Shown: positions 18,075 to 27,117, numbered from the stretch's first letter. The stretch is 64,000 nucleotides of DNA from Mycolicibacterium litorale (GCF_010731695.1 NZ_AP022586.1:5456001-5520000), one strand, 5' to 3'. Numbers and translations are program-made. Notes: generated by a model from the letters alone, not told the origin.

Positions 18075-19151
18075 GTGAGACCCATATCGACTCTGAGCGC
18101 CCACCCTCGTCGTCCCACCCGGACCCGCGTCGAGGTCACCCGGCCCGACGAGGTCGGCGAGTTCCTCGACGAGACCTACGGTGCGCGGCTGCGTCTTTCG
18201 CAGACCGCCGACGCCCGGCGCGGCGACGGCCCACTGCTCACCCATGCGCGCGTGGACGCCGGCTCCTTCACGATCGACGACGTCGAACTCGCCGGCCGCG
18301 TCGACGTGTCTCCTGATCCGTTGCACAAGGTGGTGGCCGTGTGGACCACCAGCGGCCGCATATCGGGCACCTGCGACGGCCTCAACGGGCGGGCCGGCGC
18401 CGGTGAGGTGGCCATGCTCGCCCAGCCTGACCTGCCGTACCGGGCGCAGGCCGAGGACGTGGCGCTCACCTCGGTCCTGCTGGATCCGGCACTCGTGGCG
18501 AGGGTCGCCACCGGAACGCCGGAATCGCAGGTGTCGCTGCCCATTCGGTTCGCCACCTTCGAACCCGTCGACGGCAACGCCCACCAAATGTGGCGGCAGA
18601 CCGTCGAATACGTCAAAACTGTGCTCTTGCAGGATGATTCGGCCGCCACGCCCCTGGTCCTCGGTCATGCCGGCCGGCTGCTCGCGGCTGTCACGCTGTC
18701 CGCTTTCGCAGGCGCAAGCGCCGTCGCAGCCAGCGTGCACGACCGCAACGACGCGAAGGATGTCCTGCTTCGCAGGGCCGTCGAGTACATCCACTGCAAC
18801 GCCGCCGCCGACATCGCACTCGGCGACATCGCGCAGGCCGTGCACGTCTCCCCGCGCGCGGTCCAGTACATGTTCCGCCGACACCTCGACACGACGCCGT
18901 TGCAGTACCTACGCGGGCTGCGGTTGCAGCACGCCCACCAGGATCTGCTGGCGGCGGACCGAACACACGAGACGGTGACCCAGATCGCCGCCAAGTGGGG
19001 GTTCGCGCACACCGGCCGGTTCGCGGTGGCCTACCGGGAGAAGTTCCGCGTCAGCCCGCACCTCACGCTGCGCGGTGGCGAGAGACCGCACGTCGGGGCT
19101 GCTGCGGCAGTAGCGTGTGAGGCGTCAGCCGAGAAGGGTATTACGTGGTGA
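18075..19151 (+). CDS. AraC-family transcriptional regulator
   Basis: This 358-residue regulator has an N-terminal sensing region resembling AraC-type ligand-binding domains and a C-terminal pair of helix-turn-helix motifs (about 240-340), with IALGDIAQAVHVSPRAVQYM and the family-typical HTGRFAVAYREKFRVSP. The start GTG at 18075 has only a weak ribosome site. Its stop overlaps the GTG starts of the GAF-ANTAR gene, so the two are co-translated. The effector is unknown. The divergent SDR gene is a candidate target. Confidence 0.9.
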   Translation: MRPISTLSAHPRRPTRTRVEVTRPDEVGEFLDETYGARLRLSQTADARRGDGPLLTHARVDAGSFTIDDVELAGRVDVSPDPLHKVVAVWTTSGRISGTCDGLNGRAGAGEVAMLAQPDLPYRAQAEDVALTSVLLDPALVARVATGTPESQVSLPIRFATFEPVDGNAHQMWRQTVEYVKTVLLQDDSAATPLVLGHAGRLLAAVTLSAFAGASAVAASVHDRNDAKDVLLRRAVEYIHCNAAADIALGDIAQAVHVSPRAVQYMFRRHLDTTPLQYLRGLRLQHAHQDLLAADRTHETVTQIAAKWGFAHTGRFAVAYREKFRVSPHLTLRGGERPHVGAAAAVACEASAEKGITW

Positions 19152-19852
19152 TGGAACGTCGTCGGGAGAGTTCGCTCGCGCAACAGCTCGCCGAGCTGAC
19201 ACGCGACGTCACCGTACGCAACACGGGCGATCCGGCGTCGGCGCTTCACGAGTTGGTCGGGAGCGCCACGGACTACGTTCCCGGCGCACAGTACGTCGGT
19301 ATCACGTTGGCCGCGCGCGGCGGTTCCGTCGAATCCGTCGCCGCCACCCACCGGTACGCAGAGCTACTGGACGAGATCCAGGAGAAGTTCCAGGAGGGCC
19401 CATGCCTGTCCGCCGCCTGGAATCAGCAGACAATCGAGGTTCCCGACCTCAGTAAGGACAGCCGCTGGCCCAAATACCGACGCGAGGCCACCGCCTCGAC
19501 GCCGGTCCGGTCAATCCTGTCCTACCAACTGTTCACGGGGGCGAAAAAAGTCGGGGCGCTCAACTTTTATGCGGACAACCCGGGTGCGTTCGAGCCCCGG
19601 GATGTGGAACTCGGTCTCGTCTTCGCCACCCACGTCGCGATCACCTGGAACATGGTGCTGCTCGACAAGCAGATGCGCAGCGCGCTGGCTTCTCGCGACA
19701 TCATCGGTCAGGCCAAGGGCATCATCATGGAACGCTTCGACGTCGACGCCGTACGCGCCTTCGAGTTGCTCAAGCGGCTGTCCCAGGATTCGAACGTCCC
19801 ACTGGTGACCGTCGCCGAGCGGTTGGTGACCGCCGACCATCCCTCGCGATGA
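19145..19852 (+). CDS. GAF-ANTAR RNA-binding regulator
   Basis: This 235-residue protein has a GAF sensor domain (about 35-165) followed by an ANTAR domain (about 175-232, DIIGQAKGIIMERFDVDAVR and a second helix with LLKRLSQDSNV). ANTAR proteins bind paired hairpins in nascent mRNA and prevent termination. The GTG at 19145 is about 6 bases after AGAAGGG; later in-frame starts at 19148 and 19151 also overlap the AraC stop. No ANTAR target hairpin pair was identified by eye. It sits beside remnants of chemotaxis-like genes, which often accompany such proteins. Confidence 0.9.
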   Translation: MVMERRRESSLAQQLAELTRDVTVRNTGDPASALHELVGSATDYVPGAQYVGITLAARGGSVESVAATHRYAELLDEIQEKFQEGPCLSAAWNQQTIEVPDLSKDSRWPKYRREATASTPVRSILSYQLFTGAKKVGALNFYADNPGAFEPRDVELGLVFATHVAITWNMVLLDKQMRSALASRDIIGQAKGIIMERFDVDAVRAFELLKRLSQDSNVPLVTVAERLVTADHPSR

Positions 19853-19879
19853 CGACGTCGGAGGACCGGCACGGCGACC

Positions 19880-20012
19880 CCGTGGTACGCCGGGAGGCGG
19901 CGCGGAAACGGGCTGACGAACTGCGCTTGCAGCCGGTGAAGTCGAAGCAGCGGGTATCCCGCAGATAGCGCAGGAGAGCTTCGAACGCGTCGTCACTCTC
20001 GCCGGTCACCAT
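19880..20012 (-). pseudogene. CheR-like N-terminal remnant
   Basis: The minus-strand frame from ATG 20012 reads MVTGESDDAFEALLRYLRD and continues with FDFTGCKRSS. This matches the N-terminus of CheR-type methyltransferases (FexLLxYLRxxRGFDFTGYKRSSL). After about 33 codons the similarity dissolves into an Arg/Ser-rich run, and no methyltransferase domain follows. It appears to be a truncated gene abutting the end of the GAF-ANTAR gene. Confidence 0.6.
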
Positions 20013-20055
20013 GGTCCCGTCGCCCCCAGTCTTGGGCGAATCAGATACCGGGGCT

Positions 20056-20823
20056 TTACAGGCGGTTCTCCGGGCCGAGCAGCGCCCACACCGCTTTTCC
20101 GGTCGACGTCGGGGCGTTGCCCCACGTCCGGCACAGCGCGGCGACGATCTTCAGCCCGGACGTCACCTCGACCGCGTCGACGCGTTCACGCACGTTCGCG
20201 GGCGCGTGGCTGGCATCCTCGACGGCCACCGTGACGGTGGTGCCGTCGGTTTCCAGGCGTAGGCTCGGTCGGCTCTCGGTGTGCTGCAACGCGTTCTCGA
20301 TGAACGCCGTGGCGACCACCTTGGCCACCGGGATCATCGCGCTCTGCGACCAGGCCGTCAGCCATTGCTCTACGAGTCGCCGGGACTGGATGAGGCTCGC
20401 AGTCTCCGCCGACAGGTCGGCCCGCGCGCGGTGCCGGTAGCGAGGTGGCTCGGCAGCGCTCAAGGCGGCGAGGGCGTCGTCGACGGTCGGATACAGCGGC
20501 ACGTAGCGAGCGATCCCGTTGCGCTTGATCGCCGAGCGCCCCGAATCATGCTCGCAGACAAGCAGGATCGGCACCTCCGGCCAGCGGGCGACATGCCAGC
20601 GCGCGCTGGTGAACACCGCCCACGCCGATTCGGCGGGCACGTCAAGTCCGGTGACGTCGACGACGACCGCTGCCGGGCTCTCCAGAGCCGCTTTGATGAC
20701 CCTGTCCCGCAGCGTCCGATACGTTCTGCTGTCCAGAGTTCCGCGAATGGTGAGGACCGCTGGGTCGCCGACAACCGTCGCGGCGAACGTGAGGCCAGTG
20801 TCGTCAGCTCTCACCGTGCTCAC
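20056..20823 (-). CDS. STAS plus HATPase (RsbW-like) regulator
   Basis: This protein of about 255 residues fuses an N-terminal STAS-like domain (AVLTIRGTLDSRTYRTLRD, then VVVDVTGLDVP) to a C-terminal GHKL ATPase of the anti-sigma kinase type (N-box FIENALQHT, G-box SGLKIVAALCRTWG). Such fusions act in partner-switching control of sigma factors or signalling. The GTG at 20823 or the GTG at 20814 is the likely start; both overlap the end of the upstream CheB-like fragment. The conserved phospho-acceptor serine of STAS antagonists is not obvious. It lies between two che-like remnants but is itself intact. Confidence 0.82.
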   Translation of the reverse strand: MSTVRADDTGLTFAATVVGDPAVLTIRGTLDSRTYRTLRDRVIKAALESPAAVVVDVTGLDVPAESAWAVFTSARWHVARWPEVPILLVCEHDSGRSAIKRNGIARYVPLYPTVDDALAALSAAEPPRYRHRARADLSAETASLIQSRRLVEQWLTAWSQSAMIPVAKVVATAFIENALQHTESRPSLRLETDGTTVTVAVEDASHAPANVRERVDAVEVTSGLKIVAALCRTWGNAPTSTGKAVWALLGPENRL

Positions 20824-20950
20824 CGTCGACAGTGGGGGTCGAGGCCAGCCGGTCGCCCACAATGGTCAGCGCCTCGACGCCACCCCCGGACGCGCCGACG
20901 GCCACCACGCCGCGCGGCGCGCCGTCGTGATGCCCATCAACACCATCCAT
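20804..20950 (-). pseudogene. CheB-like N-terminal remnant or micro-ORF
   Basis: A 48-codon minus-strand frame begins at ATG 20950 and contains GVVAVGASGGGVEALT, the N-terminal strand and catalytic-serine loop of CheB methylesterases (VVxIGASAGGxEAL). It stops after 48 codons, without the rest of the domain, and its end overlaps the GTG starts of the STAS/ATPase gene. It is best read as an eroded cheB whose start may still feed translation into the next gene. Confidence 0.5.
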
Positions 20951-20990
20951 AGACCCCGGAGTACCCAACGCCCGGCCGGCGAACCGCCCG

Positions 20991-21857
20991 CTACACCTTC
21001 GCCATGACGTTCTCGGCGAACCATTCCAGGTTACGGATCTTGTCGGCCAGCGGTTCGGTGTCCGGCCCGGTGATGTAGGGGATCCGGAAGCCGACGATCA
21101 CGTCGGTGACGCCCTTGTCCTCCAGTCGTTTGATGCCGTCGACGCTGAACGCGTCGACCGAGATGACGTGGATCTCGAACGGTCCTGTCTGCCCCTGTTC
21201 CTCGCGGAACCGGTTGAGCTTGGCGATCAGCCCGTCGAGCTCTTCCGGATCGCCGCCGCCGTGCATCCAGCCGTCGCAGCGTGCGGCCCGTCTGAGTGCG
21301 GCGTCGGCGTGGCCGCCGACAAGGATCGGCACCGGCTTCGTCGGAGCCGGTGTCATCTTGGTCTTGGGGATGTCGTAGAACTCGCCGTGGAACTCGAAGT
21401 ACTCACCGGTGGTCAGACCCCGGATGATCTCGATGCACTCGTCCATCCGCTTGCCGCGCTTGGAGAACGGCACGTTCATCAGCTCGTAGTCCTCCGGCCA
21501 GGGGCTGGTACCGACGCCCAGACCCAACCGGTTGTCGAACAGCGCGGCCAGCGACCCCGCCTGCTTGGCGACCAGCGCCGGCGGACGGATCGGCAGCTTG
21601 AGCACGAAGAAGTTGAAGCGCAGCGTCGTGGTGACCGCGCACAGGGCGCTCGCGAGCACGAACGACTCGATGAAAGCCTTGCCGTCCAAGAACTCTCGGC
21701 TGCCGTCCGGAGTGTAGGGATACGTGGAATCGGATTCGAAGGGGTAGGCGACGCTGTCGGGGATCGTCATCGCGTCGTAGCCCGCCGCCTCGGCGGCCTT
21801 GGCCAGTGGGATGTAGTACGTCGGGTCGGTCATCGCCTCGGCGTAGGTGAACCGCAC
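20991..21857 (-). CDS. LLM-class F420-dependent oxidoreductase
   Basis: This 288-residue protein is of the luciferase-like monooxygenase/F420 oxidoreductase family (RLGLGVGTSPWPEDYE, PVPILVGGHADAALRRAAR, DGWM). The GTG at 21857 follows a GAGGAGG ribosome site, and the length matches what I recall for M. tuberculosis Rv0940c. A perfect KstR-type palindrome lies 48 bases upstream, which suggests control by cholesterol or lipid catabolism. The substrate is unknown. Confidence 0.92.
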   Translation of the reverse strand: MRFTYAEAMTDPTYYIPLAKAAEAAGYDAMTIPDSVAYPFESDSTYPYTPDGSREFLDGKAFIESFVLASALCAVTTTLRFNFFVLKLPIRPPALVAKQAGSLAALFDNRLGLGVGTSPWPEDYELMNVPFSKRGKRMDECIEIIRGLTTGEYFEFHGEFYDIPKTKMTPAPTKPVPILVGGHADAALRRAARCDGWMHGGGDPEELDGLIAKLNRFREEQGQTGPFEIHVISVDAFSVDGIKRLEDKGVTDVIVGFRIPYITGPDTEPLADKIRNLEWFAENVMAKV

Positions 21858-21904
21858 ATCGCCTCCTCGGGGTTCGGGTGCCGCGGATACGCGGCTTGCG
21901 AATA

Positions 21905-21920
21905 CTAGAACGTGTTCTAG
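21905..21920. promoter_or_regulatory. KstR operator
   Basis: CTAGAACGTGTTCTAG is a perfect 16-base palindrome containing the KstR consensus TnnAACnnGTTnnA. It sits between the divergent LLM oxidoreductase and DUF4235 genes and could repress both. Confidence 0.85.
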
Positions 21921-21960
21921 TCCCATGTTTGAAGAATGCACAGTCGGGAACGCCACCGCC

Positions 21961-22230
21961 GTGAGCGCAGCGAAAACCTTCTACAAGCCCCTGGCCCTGG
22001 CGAGCAGCATCGGGGGAGGTCTGATCGCCGGCAAGATCTTCTCCGAGATCTGGCAGCGTGCGAATCCGGCGGGCACCGAACCGCCGGACCCCGAGGACCT
22101 GCAGAGCTCCGCGAAGGAGATCTTCATTGCCGCCGCCATCCAGGGTCTGATCGTCGGCATCGTCCGCGCCGCGCTCGCGCGCGGACAGGCAAAGGGATTC
22201 GCCGCGATCGCGAAGGAGAATCCGGAGTAG
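21961..22230 (+). CDS. DUF4235 small membrane protein
   Basis: This 89-residue protein has two hydrophobic helices (LALASSIGGGLIAGKIF and IFIAAAIQGLIVGIVRAAL) separated by an acidic loop with PPDPEDLQ, the usual layout of DUF4235 proteins. The function is unknown. The GTG at 21961 fits the family N-terminus; an in-frame ATG at 21925 would add 12 residues and start immediately after the KstR box. It may share the divergent KstR-controlled region. Confidence 0.8.
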   Translation: MSAAKTFYKPLALASSIGGGLIAGKIFSEIWQRANPAGTEPPDPEDLQSSAKEIFIAAAIQGLIVGIVRAALARGQAKGFAAIAKENPE

Positions 22231-22253
22231 CCGACTGCGGCATCATGTCCTAG

Positions 22254-23417
22254 GTGCGCACCCGGCGGACCTGGCTCACCCGTAACGTCCGGCTGCTGTC
22301 GGCGGTGTCGTTCTTGCAGGACGCCGCCAGTGAACTGCTCTACCCGCTGCTGCCGATCTACCTCACGTCGGTGCTGGGCGCACCGGCCGCGGTCGTCGGC
22401 GCCGTGGAGGGCGTCGCCGAAGGCGCGGCGTCGCTGACCAAGCTGGCGTCCGGTCCGCTCGGCGACCGGTTCGCCCGGCGGCCGCTGATCGCCACCGGAT
22501 ACGGGATGGCAGCCCTCGGCAAGGTCATCGTGGCCGCTGCCGGAACGTGGCCGGGTGTGCTGGCCGGCCGGGTCACCGACCGGCTCGGCAAGGGAGTTCG
22601 TGGCGCACCGCGGGACGCGCTGCTGGTCGCCGACGTGGACGCCGCCGCCACGGGACGGGTGTTCGGTTTCCACCGGGCCATGGACACCCTCGGTGCGGTG
22701 GTGGGCCCACTGCTCGGCCTCGCCGGCTACGAACTGCTCGACCACCAGATCGCGCCGCTGCTCTGGGTGGCGGTCGTTCCGGCGGTGCTGTCGGTCGGGC
22801 TCGTGTTCCTGGTCCGCGAACACACCCGTCCCGCGCCGACGGTGCCCCGGGCCTCGATGTTCGCCCGGGTCAGGGATCTGCCGCGGCGCTACTGGCGGGT
22901 GACCGCGCTGCTGGTCGCCTTCGGCGTCATCAACTTCCCCGATGCGCTGCTCCTGTTGCGGCTCAACGAGATCGGCTTCTCCATCGTCGAGGTGATCCTC
23001 GCCTACGTGGGCTACAACGTCGTCTACGCGGTGGCGAGCTATCCCGCCGGGATCCTGGCCGATCGCGTCGGCAAGCGGGCGGTGTTCGCCATCGGTCTGG
23101 CGTTCTTCGCGATCGGCTACACCGGGTTGGGCCTGACCACCGACACCCTCGCCGCGTGGCTGCTGATCGGTGTGTACGGACTGTTCACCGCGTGCACCGA
23201 CGGCGTCGGCAAAGCGTGGATCTCCTCGCTGGTGGGCTCCGATGTACAGGCCAGCGCGCAGGGAGTGTTCCAGGGCGCCAGCGGTTTCGCGGTCCTGGTG
23301 GCCGGGGTGTGGGCGGGTCTGCTGTGGGGCGCCGACGGCACCGTCCCGCTGCTGATCTCGGGCATGGCTGGGGCGGGCTTCGCGATCGCCGTCGCGGTAG
23401 TGGCCGTCCGGCGCTGA
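22254..23417 (+). CDS. Major facilitator superfamily transporter
   Basis: This 387-residue membrane protein has about ten to twelve hydrophobic segments. The loop between helices 2 and 3 reads LASGPLGDRFARRPL, a variant of the MFS GxxxDRxGRR motif, and the second half repeats it as PAGILADRVGKRAV. The stretch LGKGVRGAPRDALL is typical of an exporter subfamily annotated as drug or sugar efflux. The substrate is unknown. It starts with GTG 23 bases after the DUF4235 stop and precedes the TPP enzyme by 32 bases, so the three may be cotranscribed. Confidence 0.9.
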   Translation: MRTRRTWLTRNVRLLSAVSFLQDAASELLYPLLPIYLTSVLGAPAAVVGAVEGVAEGAASLTKLASGPLGDRFARRPLIATGYGMAALGKVIVAAAGTWPGVLAGRVTDRLGKGVRGAPRDALLVADVDAAATGRVFGFHRAMDTLGAVVGPLLGLAGYELLDHQIAPLLWVAVVPAVLSVGLVFLVREHTRPAPTVPRASMFARVRDLPRRYWRVTALLVAFGVINFPDALLLLRLNEIGFSIVEVILAYVGYNVVYAVASYPAGILADRVGKRAVFAIGLAFFAIGYTGLGLTTDTLAAWLLIGVYGLFTACTDGVGKAWISSLVGSDVQASAQGVFQGASGFAVLVAGVWAGLLWGADGTVPLLISGMAGAGFAIAVAVVAVRR

Positions 23418-23449
23418 TTGGTGCACGCTCCGGTGGGTATGCCGCGGCC

Positions 23450-25219
23450 ATGACCGATCTGGTGGCAGACGCATTGGTGGCCCGGCTGCGCGACTGGGGC
23501 GCCGACCGGGTGTTCGGATACGCCGGCGACGGCATCAACACCCTGCTCGGTGCGTTACAGCGTTCGCGCGCACCGGAATTCGTCTCCACCCGGCATGAGG
23601 AACTCGCGGCGTTCATGGCGTGCGGGCACGCCAAGTACACCGGCCGGGTGGGCGTCTGCATGGCCACCCAGGGACCCGGCGCCATCCATCTGCTCGCCGG
23701 CCTGTACGACGCCAAACTGGACCGGCGGCCCGTGGTGGCGATCGTGGGGCAGGTCGTCTCGACGGCGCTGGGCAGCGGTTACCTCCAGGAGGTCGACCTG
23801 CACGCGCTGTTCAAAGACGTGTGCGGCCAGTACGTGCAGACGGTGTTCGCGCCCGAGCAGGCGATGATGGCGCTCGACAATGCGATGCGCACGGCGATCG
23901 CCACGTCGACGCCGACCTGCCTGATCATCCCGCACGACGTGCAGCAGGCCGAGATGCCCGACGAATTGGAGCACAGCCACGGTGTCGTGCCGTCGGCCGC
24001 CGTGAGCGCCAAGGCCAGGATCAGCGCGCCCGACGAGCAGGTGCGCCGGGCCGCCGATGTGCTCAACGCGGGCGAGCGGGTCGCGCTGCTGGTGGGCCGG
24101 GGCGCGGCCGGCGCCGCCGCCGAGATCGCCCAGGTGGTCGACACGCTCGGCGCCGGTGTCACGACGTCGCTGCTGGGCAAACCGGTACTCGACGAGGGCG
24201 AGCCCTGGCACACCGGCGTGATGGGCCACCTCGGCACCACCGCGAGCGCCGAGCTGATGACGAACTGCGACACGCTGCTGATCGTCGGCTCCAACGATCC
24301 GTGGACCGAGTTCTACCCCGCGCCCGGCCAGGCCAGGGCCGTCCAGATCGACATCCAGCCCCGCGTCATCGGCGCGAAGTACCCCGTCGAGGCGCCGGTG
24401 GTCGGGCAAGCGGCACAAGCGCTTTCGGCCTTGTCGGCATTGCTCGAACGAAAACAGGACCGGCGCTGGCAGGAGCAGGTGCACCAGTGGCGGCAGCGGT
24501 GGCAGGAGGACGCGGAGCGGCGCGCCGCGGCCGACACCACCGATGCGAACCCCGAGGCCGTGGTGCGGGCGCTGTCCGACCACCTGCCCGCCGACGCCCG
24601 GGTCGCCGTCGACACCGGATCGTCCACCTACTGGTACGCGCGGCACCTCCGGCTACCACCCGGCGTGCCTGCCCACCTCTCGGGGTACCTCGCCTCGATG
24701 GGCTGCGCACTGCCCTACGGCGTGGCCGCCAAACTCGATGCGCCGCAACGGCCCGTGGTGGCGCTGGCCGGCGACGGGGCCATGCAGATGGGCGGTCTGC
24801 TCGAACTCATCACGATCGCCGACCGGTGGCGCTCGTGGGAGGATCCGCGGTTCGTCGTGCTCGTGCTGCACAACGCCGACCTCACCGAGGTGTCGTGGGA
24901 ACAGCGGGAGATGGAAGGCAACCCGCGCTTCACGGCGTCCCAGGACGTGCCGCGGTTCCCCTATGCCGACTACGCGGAACTGCTTGGCCTGCACGGTATC
25001 CGGTTGACCGACTCGGCGGAGGCCGACGACGCGTGGCGCAAGGCCCTCGCGGCCGACCGGCCGACGGTCATCGAAGCGGTGGTCGACCCCGGGACCCCGC
25101 TGCTGCCGCCGCTGATGCCGGAGAGCAAGACCGACAAGGTGCTCGGGGCGCTCGACCGGGAGGGAGCGACCGCGGCGCGCGAGCGGGTCACCGATCAGCG
25201 GCGCCACGAACAGGATTGA
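23450..25219 (+). CDS. TPP-dependent enzyme, pyruvate oxidase/acetolactate synthase-like
   Basis: This 589-residue enzyme has the three-domain thiamine-diphosphate fold. The catalytic Glu50 lies in STRHEELAAFMACGHAK, the central FAD/nucleotide-fold domain spans about 190-330, and the TPP-binding GDG is in LAGDGAMQMGGL near 441-452. The HNADLTEVSWEQREMEGNP segment resembles pyruvate oxidases and PoxB-like quinone-dependent pyruvate dehydrogenases more than biosynthetic acetolactate synthase, and no small regulatory subunit is adjacent. The physiological reaction is therefore uncertain. Confidence 0.88.
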   Translation: MTDLVADALVARLRDWGADRVFGYAGDGINTLLGALQRSRAPEFVSTRHEELAAFMACGHAKYTGRVGVCMATQGPGAIHLLAGLYDAKLDRRPVVAIVGQVVSTALGSGYLQEVDLHALFKDVCGQYVQTVFAPEQAMMALDNAMRTAIATSTPTCLIIPHDVQQAEMPDELEHSHGVVPSAAVSAKARISAPDEQVRRAADVLNAGERVALLVGRGAAGAAAEIAQVVDTLGAGVTTSLLGKPVLDEGEPWHTGVMGHLGTTASAELMTNCDTLLIVGSNDPWTEFYPAPGQARAVQIDIQPRVIGAKYPVEAPVVGQAAQALSALSALLERKQDRRWQEQVHQWRQRWQEDAERRAAADTTDANPEAVVRALSDHLPADARVAVDTGSSTYWYARHLRLPPGVPAHLSGYLASMGCALPYGVAAKLDAPQRPVVALAGDGAMQMGGLLELITIADRWRSWEDPRFVVLVLHNADLTEVSWEQREMEGNPRFTASQDVPRFPYADYAELLGLHGIRLTDSAEADDAWRKALAADRPTVIEAVVDPGTPLLPPLMPESKTDKVLGALDREGATAARERVTDQRRHEQD

Positions 25220-25298
25220 TCCACCAGGGGCGGGTGCGCGACGCGACGTGACCGGCGTCCCGAGTTTGGGATACGGCCGCTCGGGTAGAGACCGAGGC

Positions 25299-26351
25299 AT
25301 GGCCGAAGATGCGTCCACGAAGGACAACGCACCCGACCCGGACGATCCGCGCAAGCCGGATTCGCCGACGGATCTGACCAAACCGTCGACGCTGTACGTG
25401 CTGCGCAAGACCGCCCGCGAATTCGGCCACGACCAGTGCACCGACCTGGCGGCCGCGCTCACCTATTACGCCGTGCTGTCGCTGTTCCCCGCGGTGCTGG
25501 TGATGGTCTCCCTGCTCGGCGTGTTCGGCCAGGGCCGACGCACCACCGACGCGCTGCTGGAGATCGTCTCGGACGTGGCACCGGCCTCGACCGTCGACAC
25601 CCTGCGCCCCACCATCGAACAACTGGTCAATTCCCCCTCGGCCGGCTTCGCGCTGGTGATCGGCATCCTCACCGCACTCTGGTCGGCGTCGGGGTACGTC
25701 GGCGCGTTCGGCCGGGCGATGAACCGGATCTACGAGGTCGAGGAGGGCAGGCCGGTCTGGAAGCTGCGCCCGCTGCAACTCGTGCTCACCTTCGCCGCGC
25801 TGCTCGGGGCGGCGCTCGTGGCGTTCATGCTCGCGGTGAGCGGGCCGGTGGCCGAAGCCATGGGCAACGCGATCGGCCTCGGCGACGCGGCGGTGACCGT
25901 ATGGAGCATCGCGCGCTGGCCGGTGATCCTGCTGCTCGTCGTCATCGCCGTCGCGGTGCTCTACTACGTCACCCCCAACGTGCAGCAACCGAAGTTCCGG
26001 TGGATCAGCCTCGGTGCGGGGCTGGCCATCCTCACCTGGATCGTGGCATCGGTGATCTTCGGGATCTACGTCGCCAACTTCAGCAGCTACAACAAGACCT
26101 ACGGGACGCTGGCCGGCGTCATCATCTTCCTGCTGTGGTTGTGGATCACCAACCTCGCGCTGCTGTTCGGTGCGGAACTGGACGCCGAACTTGAACGGGG
26201 CCGCCAGCTGCAGGCCGGGTTGCCCGCCGAGCGCGAACTGCAGCTGCCGCCGCGCGACACCCGCGTGATCGAGAAGAAGGAAGCCGCCTTCGAGGAGGAC
26301 GTCAAGCGCGCCAAGGCGTTGCGGCGCAGCCGGGGACGCGACGACGGCTGA
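25299..26351 (+). CDS. YihY/UPF0761-family inner-membrane protein
   Basis: This 350-residue protein has an acidic hydrophilic N-terminus, about six membrane segments and a charged C-terminal tail. The family signature is seen in LAAALTYYAVLSLFPAVL and NFSSYNKTYGTLAGVIIFLLWLW. It is from the family once called ribonuclease BN, which is now regarded as membrane proteins of unknown function. The ATG at 25299 has ACCGAGG upstream; a GTG at 25248 would add 17 unremarkable residues. Confidence 0.9.
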   Translation: MAEDASTKDNAPDPDDPRKPDSPTDLTKPSTLYVLRKTAREFGHDQCTDLAAALTYYAVLSLFPAVLVMVSLLGVFGQGRRTTDALLEIVSDVAPASTVDTLRPTIEQLVNSPSAGFALVIGILTALWSASGYVGAFGRAMNRIYEVEEGRPVWKLRPLQLVLTFAALLGAALVAFMLAVSGPVAEAMGNAIGLGDAAVTVWSIARWPVILLLVVIAVAVLYYVTPNVQQPKFRWISLGAGLAILTWIVASVIFGIYVANFSSYNKTYGTLAGVIIFLLWLWITNLALLFGAELDAELERGRQLQAGLPAERELQLPPRDTRVIEKKEAAFEEDVKRAKALRRSRGRDDG

Positions 26352-26379
26352 CGCTGGCCCGTCGCGCATACTCACCTGC

Positions 26380-27117
26380 GTGACCCGACGGATCCACGTC
26401 ATCGGCATCGGCGCAGGCGACCCGGACTACGTGACCGCCCAGGCCGTCGCGGCGCTCAACGACACCGACGTGTTCTTCGCCATGGACAAGGGCGAGGCCA
26501 AAGACGAGCTCGTCGCGCTACGGCGCCTCATCTGCGAACGGTTCATCACCGAACCCGGCTACCGCTTCGTCGAGATGCCCGACCCGGTGCGGGCCAAGAC
26601 GGGTGACTACCGCCAGGCGGTCGACGACTGGCACGCCGCCCGGGCGCGGCTGTGGGCTGAGGCGATCGAGTCCGAGCTACCCGCCGGCGGCGTCGGCGCG
26701 TTCCTCGCCTGGGGCGACCCCTCGCTCTACGACAGCACGCTGCGCATCCTCGACCGGGTGGCTGCCCACGTCGACATCGACTACGACGTCATCCCCGGCG
26801 TCACCGCCGTCCAGGCACTCACCGCGCGTCACCGCATCCCGCTCAACGACGTCGGCGAACCGGTGCTCATCACCACCGGCCGCCGCCTGCGCGAGCAGGG
26901 GCTGACGGGCACCGCGGTGGTGATGCTCGACGGCGATTGCGCGTTCATGCAGACCTCCGCGCAAACCCGGATCTGGTGGGGCGCCTACCTGGGCACCGGC
27001 GACGAACTGCTGGTGTCCGGCACCGTCGGCGAGGTGGGGGAGCGCATCGTCGGGCTGCGCGCCGAGGCACGGGCCCGGCACGGCTGGATCATGGACACCT
27101 ACCTGCTTCGCGGCTGA
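26380..27117 (+). CDS. cobF: Precorrin-6A synthase (deacetylating)
   Basis: CobF methylates precorrin-5 at C1 in aerobic cobalamin biosynthesis. The 245-residue sequence has the tetrapyrrole methylase fold (HVIGIGAGDPDYVTAQA near the N-terminus, AWGDPSLYDSTLRIL, VIPGVTAVQALTA). Length and C-terminus fit CobF. It has a GTG start 28 bases after the YihY-type gene and no other cob gene nearby, so it is separate from the main cobalamin cluster. CobF is, to my knowledge, missing from M. tuberculosis. Confidence 0.93.
   Translation: MTRRIHVIGIGAGDPDYVTAQAVAALNDTDVFFAMDKGEAKDELVALRRLICERFITEPGYRFVEMPDPVRAKTGDYRQAVDDWHAARARLWAEAIESELPAGGVGAFLAWGDPSLYDSTLRILDRVAAHVDIDYDVIPGVTAVQALTARHRIPLNDVGEPVLITTGRRLREQGLTGTAVVMLDGDCAFMQTSAQTRIWWGAYLGTGDELLVSGTVGEVGERIVGLRAEARARHGWIMDTYLLRG

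Noticed and set aside
20281..20952. Plus-strand frame opposite the STAS/ATPase gene
   Set aside because: Arg-rich shadow with no recognisable domain.
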